NCBI GenBank assembly: GCA_032164295.1
Contig: JAJHTX010000002.1
Coordinates: 1,364,001-1,428,000 of the forward strand
Reading direction: 5' to 3'
Length of the DNA stretch: 64,000 bases
From: Inonotus obliquus
Lineage: Eukaryota; Basidiomycota; Agaricomycetes; Hymenochaetales; Hymenochaetaceae
The notes under the pieces were generated by a model. The model did no database searches, was not told where the DNA came from, and saw nothing but the letters and a program-made list of their open reading frames with translations. The position numbers were made by a program, and so were the translations under genes. The stretch's first letter is position 1. Each line of letters starts with the position of its first letter. Shown piece after piece: positions 28,096 through 44,808 of this stretch.

Positions 28096-31000
28096 TCAAA
28101 TAACTTCCATAAGATGAGTAGAAACACTTCTATATAACGAACGAGCACCATCGGATTCGATATACTCGGAAACACATTGTAAAGCGAGACGTTCGAAATC
28201 TTCTGGAGTAAGTTCGGAAGAAGCGAGTTCACCACCTAGGGAGAGGATAGCTTCTGATGCTATGGCTAGTTTTTCTTCGGGTGTGAAAGGAACGAAGGGG
28301 AGGACGGCTGTTACGCGGGACATTAAGGACGTCTACGCATTGAAACGAAGGGGAAAAGAAAAGAAAAGAAAAACTTCAGGACAGAATCTCTCGTGAAAAA
28401 GAATGTTAACCACTTACGCCAAGTCGTTCTGTGACAAGTGGTCGAAGCCTGTTCATCAACTCTCGATATTCGGGTTTTGACATGACTGTATCAGGCTCTT
28501 TACGCGCTGCGTAGTGTTCAAAAACGAGATCCTGCCCGAGGTTTGATGTACCGAGCCAGATGACGTTGCGCACGTCTATATGTCTACGACCTGAGTCGAT
28601 AGAGCAACGACCTTGTGTAAAGCAATGTTAGAGATATCCAAGGTTGATTGAAGTAGGGAAAGAGTGTTTACCTAGTTCCCATGGAGCGAGTAAGGACCAG
28701 AGTGTACGCTCGTCCTCATTCTTGTCGATTTCCTAATGACAAGTCAATCTCCCACTTGAGGGAACAAACTAGTAAGAGTTCCACTTACATCAAGGACAAC
28801 AACACATCGCTTCCCCTCGTTTTCCTCCAAGAACTCGGCTAGAGTTCGGTCCGAAGGCGGCTATAACGAGCGATCAATCATTGGATACAGAGATTAAGAT
28901 ATGGGATTAAGAACTCACATCGTAAGGACTCATTGATGGACAGTCCCATAGGTCGTGCGAAGTTTTCAACACTGTCATGTTGACCGTATGCGTCGGCACA
29001 CTAAGCAAGCTACCAACTAATTAAATCGAAGTCCATAAGAATGCCATAACAACAATAATGGGGAATGCAAGAACAGTGAATCACTCACATTTCCTAGCCA
29101 ATAAACTCTTTCCATGCCCACACGGCCCGCAACAAAGCACAACAAGAGGCGTCCCAATCGGTTGTTGAGAATGCATACCCAGAACCCAATAAAGATGTTC
29201 AAGAGCCCTATCTTGTCCAATAAAATCAAACCTCATCCTAGCCAAGTTACGGAAATCTGATCTCCTAAGAGCAGCGCTAGTTTGAGCAGCTTGAGGTCCT
29301 GAGGTGGCCCGGTTGAGATAGTACTTCATCGCGGGATTCAAAACACTTTCGCGTTTCTTCCGCTTGCTGAACGATTCGTTTTTAGTCGATTCGGAAGGTA
29401 AGTCAGCTAGAACATCATCCTCTTCCTCCTTCTCCACATCTGACTCTTGATCATGATGCACGTTACGTAAACCAGGAGGAAGAGAAGAAACATCCGCTCC
29501 AAACGCTAGCAAAGTCTTGACAATCTCCGTCTTATTCACCAACGCGTCATTTGTCAAAGCGAATTCGAGTGCGGATTGCGGACCGATGACGTCGTTCGGT
29601 CGGGCTTCGCCGTTAGCTAGGACGCGTTCGACCTCTGCGGGATTATCGCTTGCTATGGCGAACATGAGCGTCGGGCGAGGAGTTGCTATCGCATGAGAAG
29701 GAGCAGGTATGGGTAAGGAAGAGTTGGAAGAGGGCGATGATGTATGCTTGTTCTGGTACGATGCAGGCGGAATGGGTTGGTTGGGAGGAACACTCTCGAT
29801 CAGTGTAACATCACCATTCGTGGAACTGTGACTGGACTCAATAGGCCATTGAAACTGGGAGAGTTCCTCGAAGTTCAATCCACGCATGGATCCAGAAAGA
29901 GGACTCAAAAGATCAAGAGTAGTCTGAGTCTCCTGGCGATGGTGCGCTGTTTCCCGTAGTTCCAAGGGAAGAGCGGTTGTCCCGGCTAAGACAGACTCCA
30001 TGGAAGGCATCGTCGGTTTACCACCGGCAATTATTGTGCGATCGTTATCGGGGGGTATACTTGAGTCATTGAGATATGAGGAAATTAAGGAAGATCTAGA
30101 AGAAGATGGCTGGAAAAAGTAATCGATTATAATTCTACTCTAAGAATCGTCAGTTGCAAGAACGAACCTCTGTATTTTGTACAACTGATCCTTGTGATGC
30201 ATTTCGTACATGAGCTTGAGGTGAACGAGTGGATACTACATAGCGGGGGAAACAAGTCAGAACACTCGTTGAGAGCATAGGAGTGGCGATAAACAATAGC
30301 TCACTTGTTGAAAGTCGATTGCTTTGAGAAAGAGAGGAAGAGCACGGAGAATGCGAGCTAGTAGAACTATATACTTGAGACTGAAAAGCAATTCACCATC
30401 GATTAGCCAAATAATGAAGCAGCACAAGTAATATTCAACGCTCACAAGTCGAAGAGGTTTCATCCAAGACGCTCGTCTACTCGAGGCCGATAATGACGAC
30501 GAAGGCCCAGGATCCCCATTCTGTCCGATCTGAACAGGCGAATCCGATCGCACACGACTCGCAAAGAACTCCGCTTGCGAAGCCGAGCGCGGTAACATAG
30601 TTGACGTCGACGAAGAACCAGCTTGCAGAGAAGGAGCCGAGCTGGAGTGTGAAGCTATGCTATGTCGGTGTGAGGAAGAGGATCCGGAAGCGAAAAGTGC
30701 TGGGGAGATTGAACGTGCTCGACCTGAGAGCATATCGACTCGGGATACTCGTCGTGGGTTGAATACGGAGGTGGTAGCGGATGTTGGACTTAGGCTTGAT
30801 GTCGAGCTCGTTCGAGAACCTGTACTATCGCGAGAGAATTGGGAGGCTAGTTTCTGTGAGAGTAACGAGGATTCCTCCTAAATAAGACAAATCATAAGTT
30901 AGAGGTCAATCGAGAACCATAAAATGTAGCTTACAGCAAGAAGCGACTGTCGAAACCCAAATGGAACTTTACTCGACACACCAGACCTCTTCTGTAACTC

Positions 31001-34000
31001 GGCCCAGGACGGCCGTGGGCTCGACATGACAGAAGAAGACGGGGACGGAGAATGCTGTGACTCGTCATACAACGGTGAAGGAGCCGGGCGAACCGTCTTC
31101 TCGAGCGATGCAGGAAAGTACGATCGAAGTTCCTTCGTTGGCGATGTTAACGACACGACTGATAACCGTTTAGGGCTCCCGCTCGTATGTTTGGTTCTAC
31201 GCTCCAAGATTGTCTCATGCATACGAGATCTATCTCCCTCAGCTCCTTGTTCGATTAACGCGTCTGACGGGGAATCGCAATCCGGAGTAATTGGAGATGG
31301 TCCGAAAGAAAGAGTAGCAGGGGATTCAAGGGACTCATGTCGCGTTTGAGATGTAGAGATGGGATCAAGATGGATGGACGAGCTTTGCGGAATTGAGGCG
31401 GAATTAGTCTGCCTTGACTGAGCAGTACGCAAATGTTCTTCGCTTGCCCTCTCAATAATATCCTGCGGATGAGGATACTCCTCCATCAAATCATCTAGGA
31501 CTGAGGCTGACTCTCGCGCTTGTTCTTGTTCTTGAGGTGGCTGTCGCCCAAGCTCCTCTTTCTCCTGACCGTGCGGCGTCTCGTCAGTAGTCATAAGCTT
31601 AAAGTTAGGCGACTGTTGTTGACTAGAATTTTCAGGCGCAGCGGCAACCGAGCACGCGTTAGTTTCCGAACTACTTCTCCCCTGTGAGGAGCCATTTAGG
31701 GAGGGATTTCCTTCTCTTGTTTCGGGGTTCTGGTTCAAGCTTTGCAGCTCGGTTTCATGCACAACATGCGCACTAGAATTAGGAGATGGACTCTCCGCAT
31801 TAGGCCCTCGGCGTTCAGGTTCCTTCAGTCCATTGCGCATTTCCGTCCCGGAGGGCGACCGATCCTCTTTGAACACCACCGAATCACTGGGGGGTGATGG
31901 TGACTCCTTGGAAGCCCCATCTTCAACAGCACCGGAAGACGGGCGATATAGTGACGAGGTTTGGATGTTTGAGTGTATTCGAGGCCAGTCGCTCTCTAGT
32001 TCGTTCTGGTCGGTTTTCTCCGTCGTGCCGGGGGTCGCTGTTACCGACTGTCGTCGATCCTCGGCAAGCATCGGTCCTCCTGCGAACGACGAGTATTCGC
32101 GGGAGCCTTCAGCACTAATAGAAGCTGAAGGAATATTATGCACAGGCGCAGGCTTCGAATCCAATGATCCTCGTCTCCCAAACATCGCATCACCATCATC
32201 CGCTCGAGAAGGTGGAAGCGGAGGTAACCCTTCCAACTCAACATCCGCAACAGATTGGATATTAATACTGGGATGACTATGGTTTCTGGGAGTACGGAAG
32301 TAATCTGATGAAGGTCTTTCTGTTTCGTGAGGAGATCCTAGGTCTTCTGATTCTGTGGTGATGGAAGCAGTAGGAGGAAATGAAGGGCACGTATCAGAAG
32401 TGACGACTGAGGTTTCATCAGACCCGGTACCAGTGGTGGTCCTGGCCCTGAATAGCGAGTCTCCAGGTGTGGAATACGACGAATTCGCTGAACTATTTCG
32501 AAGACTCTCATCGATCAATGATTCCAGTGTCTCAAGCGAATCCACATCATCATCAGCATAGGGTCTTCTCGATTCCCTTTCACTCCCCTCTTGATGTTGT
32601 TGGTGCTGGAAGACACTAGGGCCAAATACGGGAGATGTCGAATCGCGAACAGGGAATAATTTGGGTGATAATATACGATGAGCGGGTGAGGTAAATGGGG
32701 AAGTGAGCAATTCGAATGTAGAGTGTCGTCGCGATCCACGCGACGTGGTTAAAGGATCGTCAGTATTGAGGTTGAGGTTGTTATGCTGCTGTTGATGTTG
32801 ATATTGCTCGTCGTCTTGTAATTGGTGTTCATCCTCATGCTCATCCTGGACCCGAGAATTCTGATTCCGATGAAGATATTCGTCATGATGTTGATGTTCT
32901 TGATGATCATGGTGCGGGTGATGAGAATAGACTTCGAGCGTGTTATTATCCAAGATGGTCGTGGTGTGGCCGTTACGATCAAGGTCCTGTGTAATGATAC
33001 GGGATGGAATGCGAGCGCGGAACGAAGGGCGGTGAGAGGAAGATTCTGGTGAGTGCGCGGCCGCGGATGCAGGTGCTGCATCTAGCGCATCAGATTCGAA
33101 GTGTATGTCGACCTCCGGAGAGCAATTAGACGTTGAAGAGGATCTTGTGAACGAAGAAAGAGGTTGATCCGAGGAATTTTGCATGTTCCGTTCATTTGAA
33201 GAAGCCGGGGAATCCTGGATATAAGCCAAAGACGTCGACTCTTGCGAAGAATGAGTCAACGAAAGAGACTCGGAGGACGTCACAGGTGGTCTATCATCTC
33301 CATCGCCTCTCGCCTCACCGGAAACATTAACATTCTCCAGCAACCTTCCCATAGCCATGTCCAGGCCTATACATTCTTCCCCATCATCCTCTCCAACATC
33401 TTCCTCATCAGTAATCTCAACCTCCTCAACATCAGGTCCAATAACGTCCTCCAAAGCACTCAACAACCCCGACAGACGAGGAGACCGAGGCGGAGACATC
33501 AACACCACTCGCCTTCTCTTCTCTGACGGAGTTCTACTCAACAAGCTCGAGCCGATTGAGCTACCAGTACGCGAACTACTCCGCGTTAGCATCGACCTTT
33601 CACCGGGAATCATACTAATAGGACGACGATATTTGTCATGTATCATTACCATCGACCCTCGTTCATCTCGCTCGTATCGCTTGTTTTCTTCCGTTGCTGT
33701 TAATGATGAAATGTGTTTGCCGTCGCAAATATCATTGCCAAGAAACGCCTCGCTCCCATCTAATCGAGTTCCCATAGCGCTCTCATTCTGAGGAGCAACT
33801 TTCACGCTATGCACGAAGTTACACGCGTCGGAGAATAGACAGCGTCCTTGAGAATAGAACGGGCATGCCCGGGCTGTACGTGCAAGTCGCAAGTTCGAAA
33901 ACGCGTCAGAAGCGGTAGCGATGTTAGTGCAGCGTCAAAGCAACATTCATTCAGTTAATTTTCGTCATAAGTACATAAAGAAAAGCTACGACGCACTTTT

Positions 34001-34030
34001 CTTCTTCCAATAAGGCGGGGGTGCTGCCAT
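28096..34030 (-). CDS. Large CCCH zinc finger - ankyrin - ClpB-type AAA+ ATPase
   Basis: Eleven exons: 34030-33997, 33873-30935, 30877-30446, 30380-30305, 30235-30168, 30109-29089, 29016-28919, 28860-28789, 28732-28672, 28611-28418 and 28332-28096. They give 1,743 residues. Exon 1 (MAAPPPYWKKK) splices to TRACPFYSQGRC and then FSDACNFVH, one CCCH finger (C15-x7-C23-x5-C29-x3-H33). About 1,200 Ser-rich, disordered residues follow, with a His/Gln/Asp-rich tract. Ankyrin-like helices lie at about 1325-1400. The AAA+ module has Walker A GPCGHGKS (1511-1518), Walker B VVVLDEIDK, sensor TSNLG (1622-1626) and a C-terminal small domain, as in the second ATPase ring of ClpB. Introns 2-5 all keep phase, which links the zinc-finger and ATPase halves into one gene. 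Intron 10 has a (GAAAA)n run. Role unknown: an RNA-linked remodelling ATPase is an inference. Confidence 0.78.
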
Positions 34031-34574
34031 CCGACACTATGCATGAATAACCCAACCCAAGCTAATCCAAAATAAAAACGAAAGGCAAGAAAGCAAGACA
34101 CGACTCTCTCGACGTCAACGTCGCCAGCAAGCACTTGAAACCAAGAATCCAGGTTACGCGCTGCAACCCGACAGCGACTAAAAGCAGCGAACCACCCAGA
34201 GAGGACGAGAAAGGGGGCGGATTGAGGAGGTTAGAGGTAAAGAGCGGAATGATCCCAAGAAAGCGAGTGCCCTTTGAGATGGGATTTGTATGTAAACTAA
34301 ACTGACCGAGAGGCACTTGACCCAACGCGTATCATTGCATACCAAATATGGAAATCACTCCAATTTCGTTTCAGAAGCGAGCGTGGGAATACATGTTGGT
34401 TGCCATGTAAAGAGATGTGGGTCCATGTTTATTTTTATTTTTATCTTCCCTCCCTAAAGGTTGAAGCCTGAAGCGTAAGTTGACGAAAACTGTTCGGATG
34501 ACTACGTTATACAGATGTTCGATTTCCCAGTTTTTATTGTTTTGCGCAGATGCTGTAGAGACGAGTCTACCTAT
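34031..34574. other. Spacer upstream of the CCCH-ankyrin-AAA+ gene
   Basis: 544 bp containing the promoter of the gene to the left and the 3' UTR of the F-box/WD40 gene (both minus strand). T-rich run TTTATTTTTATTTTTATC at 34430-34447. No coding sequence recognised. Confidence 0.45.
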
Positions 34575-36744
34575 TTACAGTTGAATGAGTGATGTGTCGA
34601 TTCCGTATGACATGTCCCATATGCAAATTTTCTGCAAAAAAAAATTGTCATCAGTGAGGTCAGCCACAATCAAAGTAGAAGAGAACCTCTACCTGATCCT
34701 CCCCACAAGAAACAATCTTCGTACAATCAAACCCCACGCAGAAGACACGTCCCTCATGTCTCCCACTTAAATCCGCAATTAGAGCTCCAGTCTCGCGATC
34801 CCAAACCTATGCATCGCAACTGTCAGGATCCAATGATTACAGCAAACCATTGTAGAGGAAAAACAAACCTTGATAGTCTGATCGTAACTCCCACTCAGAA
34901 CGAAATCGGGCCCAAGCGCAACACTTCGTACGAGATCCGTATGAATTTCGCTACCAACGCTACTCGCGCGTCGACTCTGCATGCACCGTCTTTCCACTCC
35001 GCCGGTTTCACCGACCGCTCCACCACATGCCTGACAAACTGTGCACTCCGCGCCGCCTCGAGTAGGTAAGGGATCATGAAACTCCGCAGCAGTACTCCAT
35101 CCGCGTCGCTTTTCGATGTCAAATAATCTGATATGTTTGTCGGATGACCCTGAGAGGACAAGTGGAGGCACGACATCGATCGCTGCAATCCCGCGACTAT
35201 GATGACCTTCGAATGTACGCAGAAGAGCTCCTGAACTTGCGTCCCATACGCGCATCGACTTGTCGCCTGATGCAGAGACAACAAGTGAGCCTGTGAGAGC
35301 TACGGCATTAACCGCTGCACGATGCGTTCCGAGAATGACGCCCCCGCTCAGCAACGACTGGTTCGCATTTCCGTTGTTCTTGAAAGTATACAGTCTAACT
35401 GTCCTATCTTTCGAGCAAGACACGAGATGTTTCGCATCAAAGCGTACACAAAGTACGCTATCTTGGTGGTCCGTTATCGTTTTCACGAGCGATCCATCCC
35501 GAAGATCCCAGAGACAAACGCGCAAGTCGCTACCGGCAGTAGCGAGGTAGTCTCCATATGCACATAGACTGAGAATACTTCCATTATGAGCGCCTTCAAA
35601 CACGCGTTCTACACTTCCGGTGGTCAAGTTCCACTCGCGTACCGTCTGGTCTTTGCTACCCGTAAAGAGTACCTGACGACCATCATCGGGATACGTATAT
35701 AACTGCAAACAGTAGATAATCGACGTATGCGCGTTCGGCGTTCCTCGAGTCTGTAGGGTCGAAAAGCGGAACGACCCATGGATGAGTCTATTCTTCAAAA
35801 GAATATGCGTCTGATGAAGGAGCTTGTAATTTGGCCTTGGTGGTTCGGCAATAGGCAATACGGATGGTGCAGAGTGTCGGATTGCGAACGGTCGAGAGCG
35901 GCCAATGATACTGCCGTATCCCTTCGGGGGAGACGGGGAGAATCGTCTTGACTTGCGCGAGCTATCCAGGCGCGGAGCAGGATTAATCCTCGGCGTAGCA
36001 GGTAAGCCAAAGATATGAGGGTGGTGTTGCCCGTGGTAAACAACCGTCTGACTATGGTTCTGCCCTTGGGCCGTATGACCGATATTGACACTGACATGCA
36101 CAGCGGCATTTCCATGGTCCGAACCAAACCCATCAGAGTCCTCATCATCGCCCACGCCTTCATCGTCAAATTCCTCATCTCCATCACTGTTATTCGCACC
36201 AATGGAAAATAATGGCACAGGATCGTGTGGCACACGTGGCCACCGCCACACCCAACCTCGTTGAGCACAGTGTCTCTTCCACAAAGAATTATCGTCCGCT
36301 AAAACGCGCCAGCGTCGACTTACGAGCGCAGCGGATAAAAGAGTTTGCCAAGATAGGAAACTGAAAATGTGTAGTGCAAGCTCCGACGGGAGCGTCTATT
36401 TAAAAGTCAAGATAATTACACGTCAAGTTCCTTTGTTGTAGGGAGAGGGAAACGAGGGAGGAGTACTCACGCCAACGATGTCGACTTGCACAGACGGTGC
36501 TAGTCGCCTATGAACTCGCGCAATCTGGGCCCGAGGCATGGTTGCAAGCAACTTATAAACGAGCTCTAAGCATTGTCCAAGACCAACCACCAATCAGAAA
36601 ACACTTTTATTTTGTTCTCATTACACCACGAGGCTCACCTTCACGTACGTCCAGCGGTAGCTGTTCAACAGCAACGGCAGGAGGAGGAGAAGCATTACCA
36701 AGAAATTCATCATCATCAATGTACCCTTCGTCTGTTAACCTCAT
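34575..36744 (-). CDS. F-box / WD40-repeat protein (Cdc4/Met30-like SCF substrate receptor)
   Basis: Exons 36744-36639, 36565-36471, 36395-34869, 34806-34693 and 34631-34575 give 632 residues. The first exon (MRLTDEGYIDDDEF) splices to LVYKLLATMPRAQIARVHRR, the helical dimerisation/linker stretch found before the F-box in Cdc4 and Met30-type proteins. The F-box itself is TLPSELALHIFSFLSWQTLL, then RRWRVLADDNSLWKRHC. An acidic low-complexity part follows. WD repeats then include VLFTGSKDQTVREWNL, YLATAGSDLRVCLWDL, HLVSCSKDRTVRLY, LVVSASGDKSMRVWD, LVLSGSSDKHIRLFD, FVLSGSYDQTIKVWD and IVSCGEDQKICIWDM. A Cys-rich insert (CTVCQACGG) lies between two blades. Predicted to deliver phosphorylated substrates to SCF ubiquitin ligase; the substrate is unknown. 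The two N-terminal exons are inferred from homology and phase. Confidence 0.85.
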
Positions 36745-37619
36745 GTTTGATAACAAGATAGGACGGATGCCAGGCGTAGAGTGAGAGAATGGTTGCCAAC
36801 GAGTGTGGGGAAAGTGTGGAGACGGTCGTCTATAAGTAAGAAATATAAAAAAGGTGGTAAAGACAAGGGGGCAAGCGTGATGATAGTGAAAGGACTGTGA
36901 CTGGACGGCAGTCGCTATGACAGAGACACGTCGGGCTGAGATTGGCTTGAGGAAGGCATGCTGTGGACAAGGAAGGAATGCGGTTGATTGGCCCTTCGGC
37001 GTAACGAGTAAAACGGCTTGACGACGGGGTAACCACTATACAACCACATGAACGTCTTTGTATGTATGAACCAGTGCCGTCAGCTTGCCCTGTTCTTCAT
37101 TGGCTTACCACTCTCATCAACATCAAACTCAATCCTCGTAGCGACTGAGCTACCACCTTCAATCAAATAACTTCATGTAAAGACAAGCAGAAAAAAAGAA
37201 CAGTACAATTCAATTTGCAAAATCACGCTCTTCGTATCGTAAATGGAAAAAAAAATCAGAGTGAAAAAGAAAGTCAAAGCACTACGTGAGCATTGAAGCA
37301 ATGGGGTATAAGGCATATAAGGATACTTGCAAAAATGGATACGTCCCAAACATGCCGAACAGCGCAATGAAAACAAGCAACAAAGAAGAAAAATGCAAGC
37401 CACAGCGCAAGCCACAAGCTACGCTCCCCCGAAATTATATCGACGTCCTAAGTAGCTCTTGAACCGAATTGCAAAAAAAAGTTCTCACAGGAGCACCTAG
37501 TCACGATTCTGATCTGAAGGGTATTCATTCTGATAAAATATGCCAGCTATAACTGAACACTGAAAAGGTCCCGTATCAAATCCTGCTTCGACTCCTAGAG
37601 TGGATGAGCCCGTGATACC
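36745..37619. other. Spacer between the F-box gene and SH3 membrane protein 1
   Basis: 875 bp holding the F-box promoter and the neighbour's 3' UTR. A-rich around 37180-37260. Short frames at 36830-37036 and 37173-37415 (-) show hydrophobic runs but no family match. No gene supported. Confidence 0.4.
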
Positions 37620-38789
37620 TCAATAATGCGGTTGCTGAGTCGAAAGACTGCTCATCCGCTTCATGTTACGCCAATCTCCACCATTCTCTTGCTGTCCGTA
37701 CCCGACGGAAAGCCTATTCACCACGTTTCGTTCCAAACACTCAAGAGGCACAACACCTTGCTCGCCCCTAGCGTTCGAGCAAAGCGCCCAACCGTCATCG
37801 TAAGCCTTGAGAAGTTGAACCACCTCGCCCGTCGTGATTGACAGCTCATCCGGTAACGTTGGTATGTAGAGTACTCGGACTACAGCCGTCTCTCCTTGGG
37901 GAACTGGAGCTCCAAATGCACCCGCCTGGGCGCCCATTGGTGTCATGGCCGGAGCTGCATCCATCATCGCATTGTTATAGCTTGCCTGGGGAGGCGTAAC
38001 GTAATAAGATTGCGCTGGCGGAGGTGGAGGAAGGTTCGGTGAAACAGGTCGCTGCGGCGCCCACACCGGAGTACGGGCATCAAGGAATCCGTTCGACGAC
38101 GTAGGGGTTTTCTCTGGCAAAGATGGCGGCAGATCCGACAAAGCATCGGGATACTTGTCGTTAATGTCCGGGTAAACACCCGCACCCCACGTGTTTCGCT
38201 TGCGTTTGCGACGCGCCATGAAGGTCTTACGGATTGCAAAAATGAGCAGCGCCAAACCAGCGAGGACGCATCCAGCAATGATACCACCCGTCGCAGGCCC
38301 ACTCAGACCCCCGTGAGCGACAGCTGTTTCAGTTGCGCTCTCTGCGCTTGCGGATCCCGTCGTCAGCGTAGCGGTGGAGGTCGAAAGTTGACGCTGAACG
38401 GATGACGCCGTATCAGGAGCTGGCGTCGGAGTGACACTATCAGACGTCGATGAAGAGGAAGACGTAGACTCGCTTGAGGTCGAAGAAGACGATGAAGTAC
38501 TGGACGAGGTCGTCAATCCCAGAATCGACGAAACATCAATCAAGGTCGGACTTGTAGTCGCCGAGGTTGTCTCTGGTGTAGTTGTTGTGCTCACTTCAGA
38601 CGTGGTCGTCGTGGGAGGAACAGTCGTCCTAGGTGTAGTGACCGGCGTGGTCACAGTTGTCCTCGTCGTCGGTTCCGTCGTCGGTGCTGTTGTAGCTCGA
38701 CCCGTCGTCGTTGTCGTCTCATCATCATCTCTATTCTGTCTAGCGAACACCTCACGGTGCGCACGGGCCACACGCAGATAATCGTGCAT
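37620..38789 (-). CDS. Single-pass Thr/Ser-rich membrane protein with C-terminal SH3 domain, 1
   Basis: One coding exon from the ATG at 38789, 389 residues. After a short N-terminus (MHDYLRVARAHREVFARQ) there is a Thr/Pro/Ser-rich stretch of about 130 residues, likely outside the cell and O-mannosylated. One membrane span follows (GGIIAGCVLAGLALLIFAI) with a stop-transfer cluster RKTFMARRKRKR. The cytosolic tail has Pro-rich motifs (PNLPPPPPAQ) and an SH3 domain near the end (VRVLYIPTLPDELSITTGEV, GWALCSNARGEQGVVPLECL). The layout resembles surface sensors such as Fus1/Sho1-type scaffolds. The frame remains open upstream to an acceptor near 38829 with no ATG, so a non-coding first exon, or a missed coding exon with a signal peptide, is possible. 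Confidence 0.78.
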   Translation of the reverse strand: MHDYLRVARAHREVFARQNRDDDETTTTTGRATTAPTTEPTTRTTVTTPVTTPRTTVPPTTTTSEVSTTTTPETTSATTSPTLIDVSSILGLTTSSSTSSSSSTSSESTSSSSSTSDSVTPTPAPDTASSVQRQLSTSTATLTTGSASAESATETAVAHGGLSGPATGGIIAGCVLAGLALLIFAIRKTFMARRKRKRNTWGAGVYPDINDKYPDALSDLPPSLPEKTPTSSNGFLDARTPVWAPQRPVSPNLPPPPPAQSYYVTPPQASYNNAMMDAAPAMTPMGAQAGAFGAPVPQGETAVVRVLYIPTLPDELSITTGEVVQLLKAYDDGWALCSNARGEQGVVPLECLERNVVNRLSVGYGQQENGGDWRNMKRMSSLSTQQPHY

Positions 38790-39242
38790 AATATCGTCTA
38801 GAGAGCTTGTAGCGGTCAAAGGTATACTCTGTTTTCTCGGTTAAAACGAACTTGGCCAAGGCACAAGGTCGCGATAGGGATGGGTGCTGGGAAAACACGG
38901 CGTAAAAAGGAGTGTGAGAAGAAGTAAAGAGCGGAATGCCGAAGCGCAAAGCTTTACAGCGTCGGCGGGGTGTAGCGTATGGTGCTGAAAGGATAGAACG
39001 TAGCGTGAACGATGAGAGCTAGGAAGCGAAGGCAGGGGAGAGGGAAGGGAAGATGTGAAATTAGATGGGAACAGGTTCGGGTTATTATTTCCCACATTAT
39101 TTGGGGCTGACACAACTGCGTTACCATCATCTACCCTTTCCCAAGCATTTATGAGCAATTTATTTTTCTCTCCTTATCAAAAGCAAATAGCTTCTATTCG
39201 AAACACTCGTACTCGTACATACAACTTTTCATGTTTATTGGT
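38790..39242. other. Spacer upstream of SH3 membrane protein 1
   Basis: 453 bp with the promoter of the left gene and the 3' UTR of the SNF2 gene. A likely 3' splice site (AAAACAG) for a leader intron of the SH3 gene is at about 38830 on the minus strand. A hydrophobic frame at 38841-38930 (-) could be a signal-peptide exon but lacks a nearby ATG. Confidence 0.4.
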
Positions 39243-43904
<4,662 letters not shown>

Positions 43905-43966
43905 ATCATGAATTTTGAGGGGTTCCGTCAGCTTCCTTTCTGGAGCTCACTGTTACTCTCGTCAGG
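43905..43966. promoter_or_regulatory. Very short divergent promoter SNF2-like / PAM17
   Basis: Only 62 bp separate the two predicted start codons. The core promoters must therefore overlap each other or the 5' coding ends, unless one start codon lies further in. No TATA box is visible inside the 62 bp. Confidence 0.5.
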
Positions 43967-44808
43967 ATGCCCCTCTCACCATCAAGAATGGTCTTGCAGA
44001 CCGCGTCAAAGTCATGTCGAGCTTCGCATAGAACACACAATCTAGCCAGTAGAAGACTCTACACTTCACAAAGTACGGCGACCGCGGCATCTGAAAAGAA
44101 CACGTTGAGTTGGGCAGAGTACCTCACTATTCGAGGACGCAAGCGTCGATGGGAGATTGTGAGACCGTTCAGTCCTCGCTTGTATGCTTTATACTGACAA
44201 TGTGACTTGTGATTGGCAGGCTGCCACGATCCCGAGTGTTTTTCTTGGACTCGGAGCCGGTGCAGCGTATTTCGGAGGTCAAGAAATCGACGCGTCGAAA
44301 CCTATTTTTGTAAGTTCTCTTCACAGTCTCAAATGCAAGTCACACCGTTGATACGCCTTCTCACGCAGGGGTTTGACCCAATATATGTATATGGATTCGC
44401 AACACTATCGTGTGGAGGTTCGTTCAACTCCTCTTTTTCATCTTTCGTCACTCACGCGACTCCTACATTGAAGGCATTGGCTATCTACTTGGACCTATAA
44501 TCGGATCCACGTTCTGGCGTTTAACCCACCGGAGATCTCTTAAACTAATAGAAGCCCGTGACCGACAATTTCACCAACACATTGTGAAGAATCGTGTCGA
44601 TCCAACTGCGCAGAGTGCCACGAATCCCGTCCCTGATTTCTATGGTGCGTTGAACACTCGTTATAGAAGCGGTCAATCAGTCATCTTAATGTTTCATGTG
44701 CTAATAGGTGAGAAAATTGGCTCTCTTCACCAGTATCGTCAATGGCTACGTGACCAGGCGCGCTACAAACGGAAGTCGGCGTGGCTAGTAGAGGAGGACA
44801 AGCTATGA
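43967..44808 (+). CDS. PAM17: Presequence translocase-associated motor subunit PAM17
   Basis: An inner-membrane subunit of the mitochondrial import motor that works with TIM23. Exons 43967-44158, 44220-44309, 44369-44417, 44474-44644 and 44708-44808 give 200 residues. The first 45 residues are basic, Ser-rich and lack acidic residues until SEKN (presequence). The mature part opens with LSWAEYLTIRGRKRRWE, has two membrane spans (IPSVFLGLGAGAAYFGG and GFATLSCGGIGYLLGPIIG), then the family block WRLTHRRSLKLIEARDRQFH, QHIVKNRVDPTAQSATNPVP and GEKIGSLHQYRQWLRDQARY. Four short introns, all in phase. An ATG seven codons further in (43988) is an alternative start. Confidence 0.93.

Noticed and set aside
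28096..30010. A separate ankyrin-AAA+ gene starting at the ATG at 30010
   Set aside because: The reading frame is open upstream of that ATG to a splice acceptor, and four in-phase exons lead back to the CCCH exon, so one gene is more likely.
30899..33892. Start of the CCCH gene at a TTG codon (33892)
   Set aside because: An upstream ATG exon (34030-33997) splices in phase at a CAG acceptor after a CACTAAC branch-like site and completes the KKKTRACPF sequence.
34575..36539. F-box/WD40 start at the internal ATG (36539)
   Set aside because: The sequence just before it (LVYKLLAT) belongs to the conserved pre-F-box linker and connects in phase to an upstream ATG exon.
38431..38781. Plus-strand frame rich in Val/Asp/Glu
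   Set aside because: It is the antisense shadow of the Thr/Ser-rich coding part of SH3 membrane protein 1.
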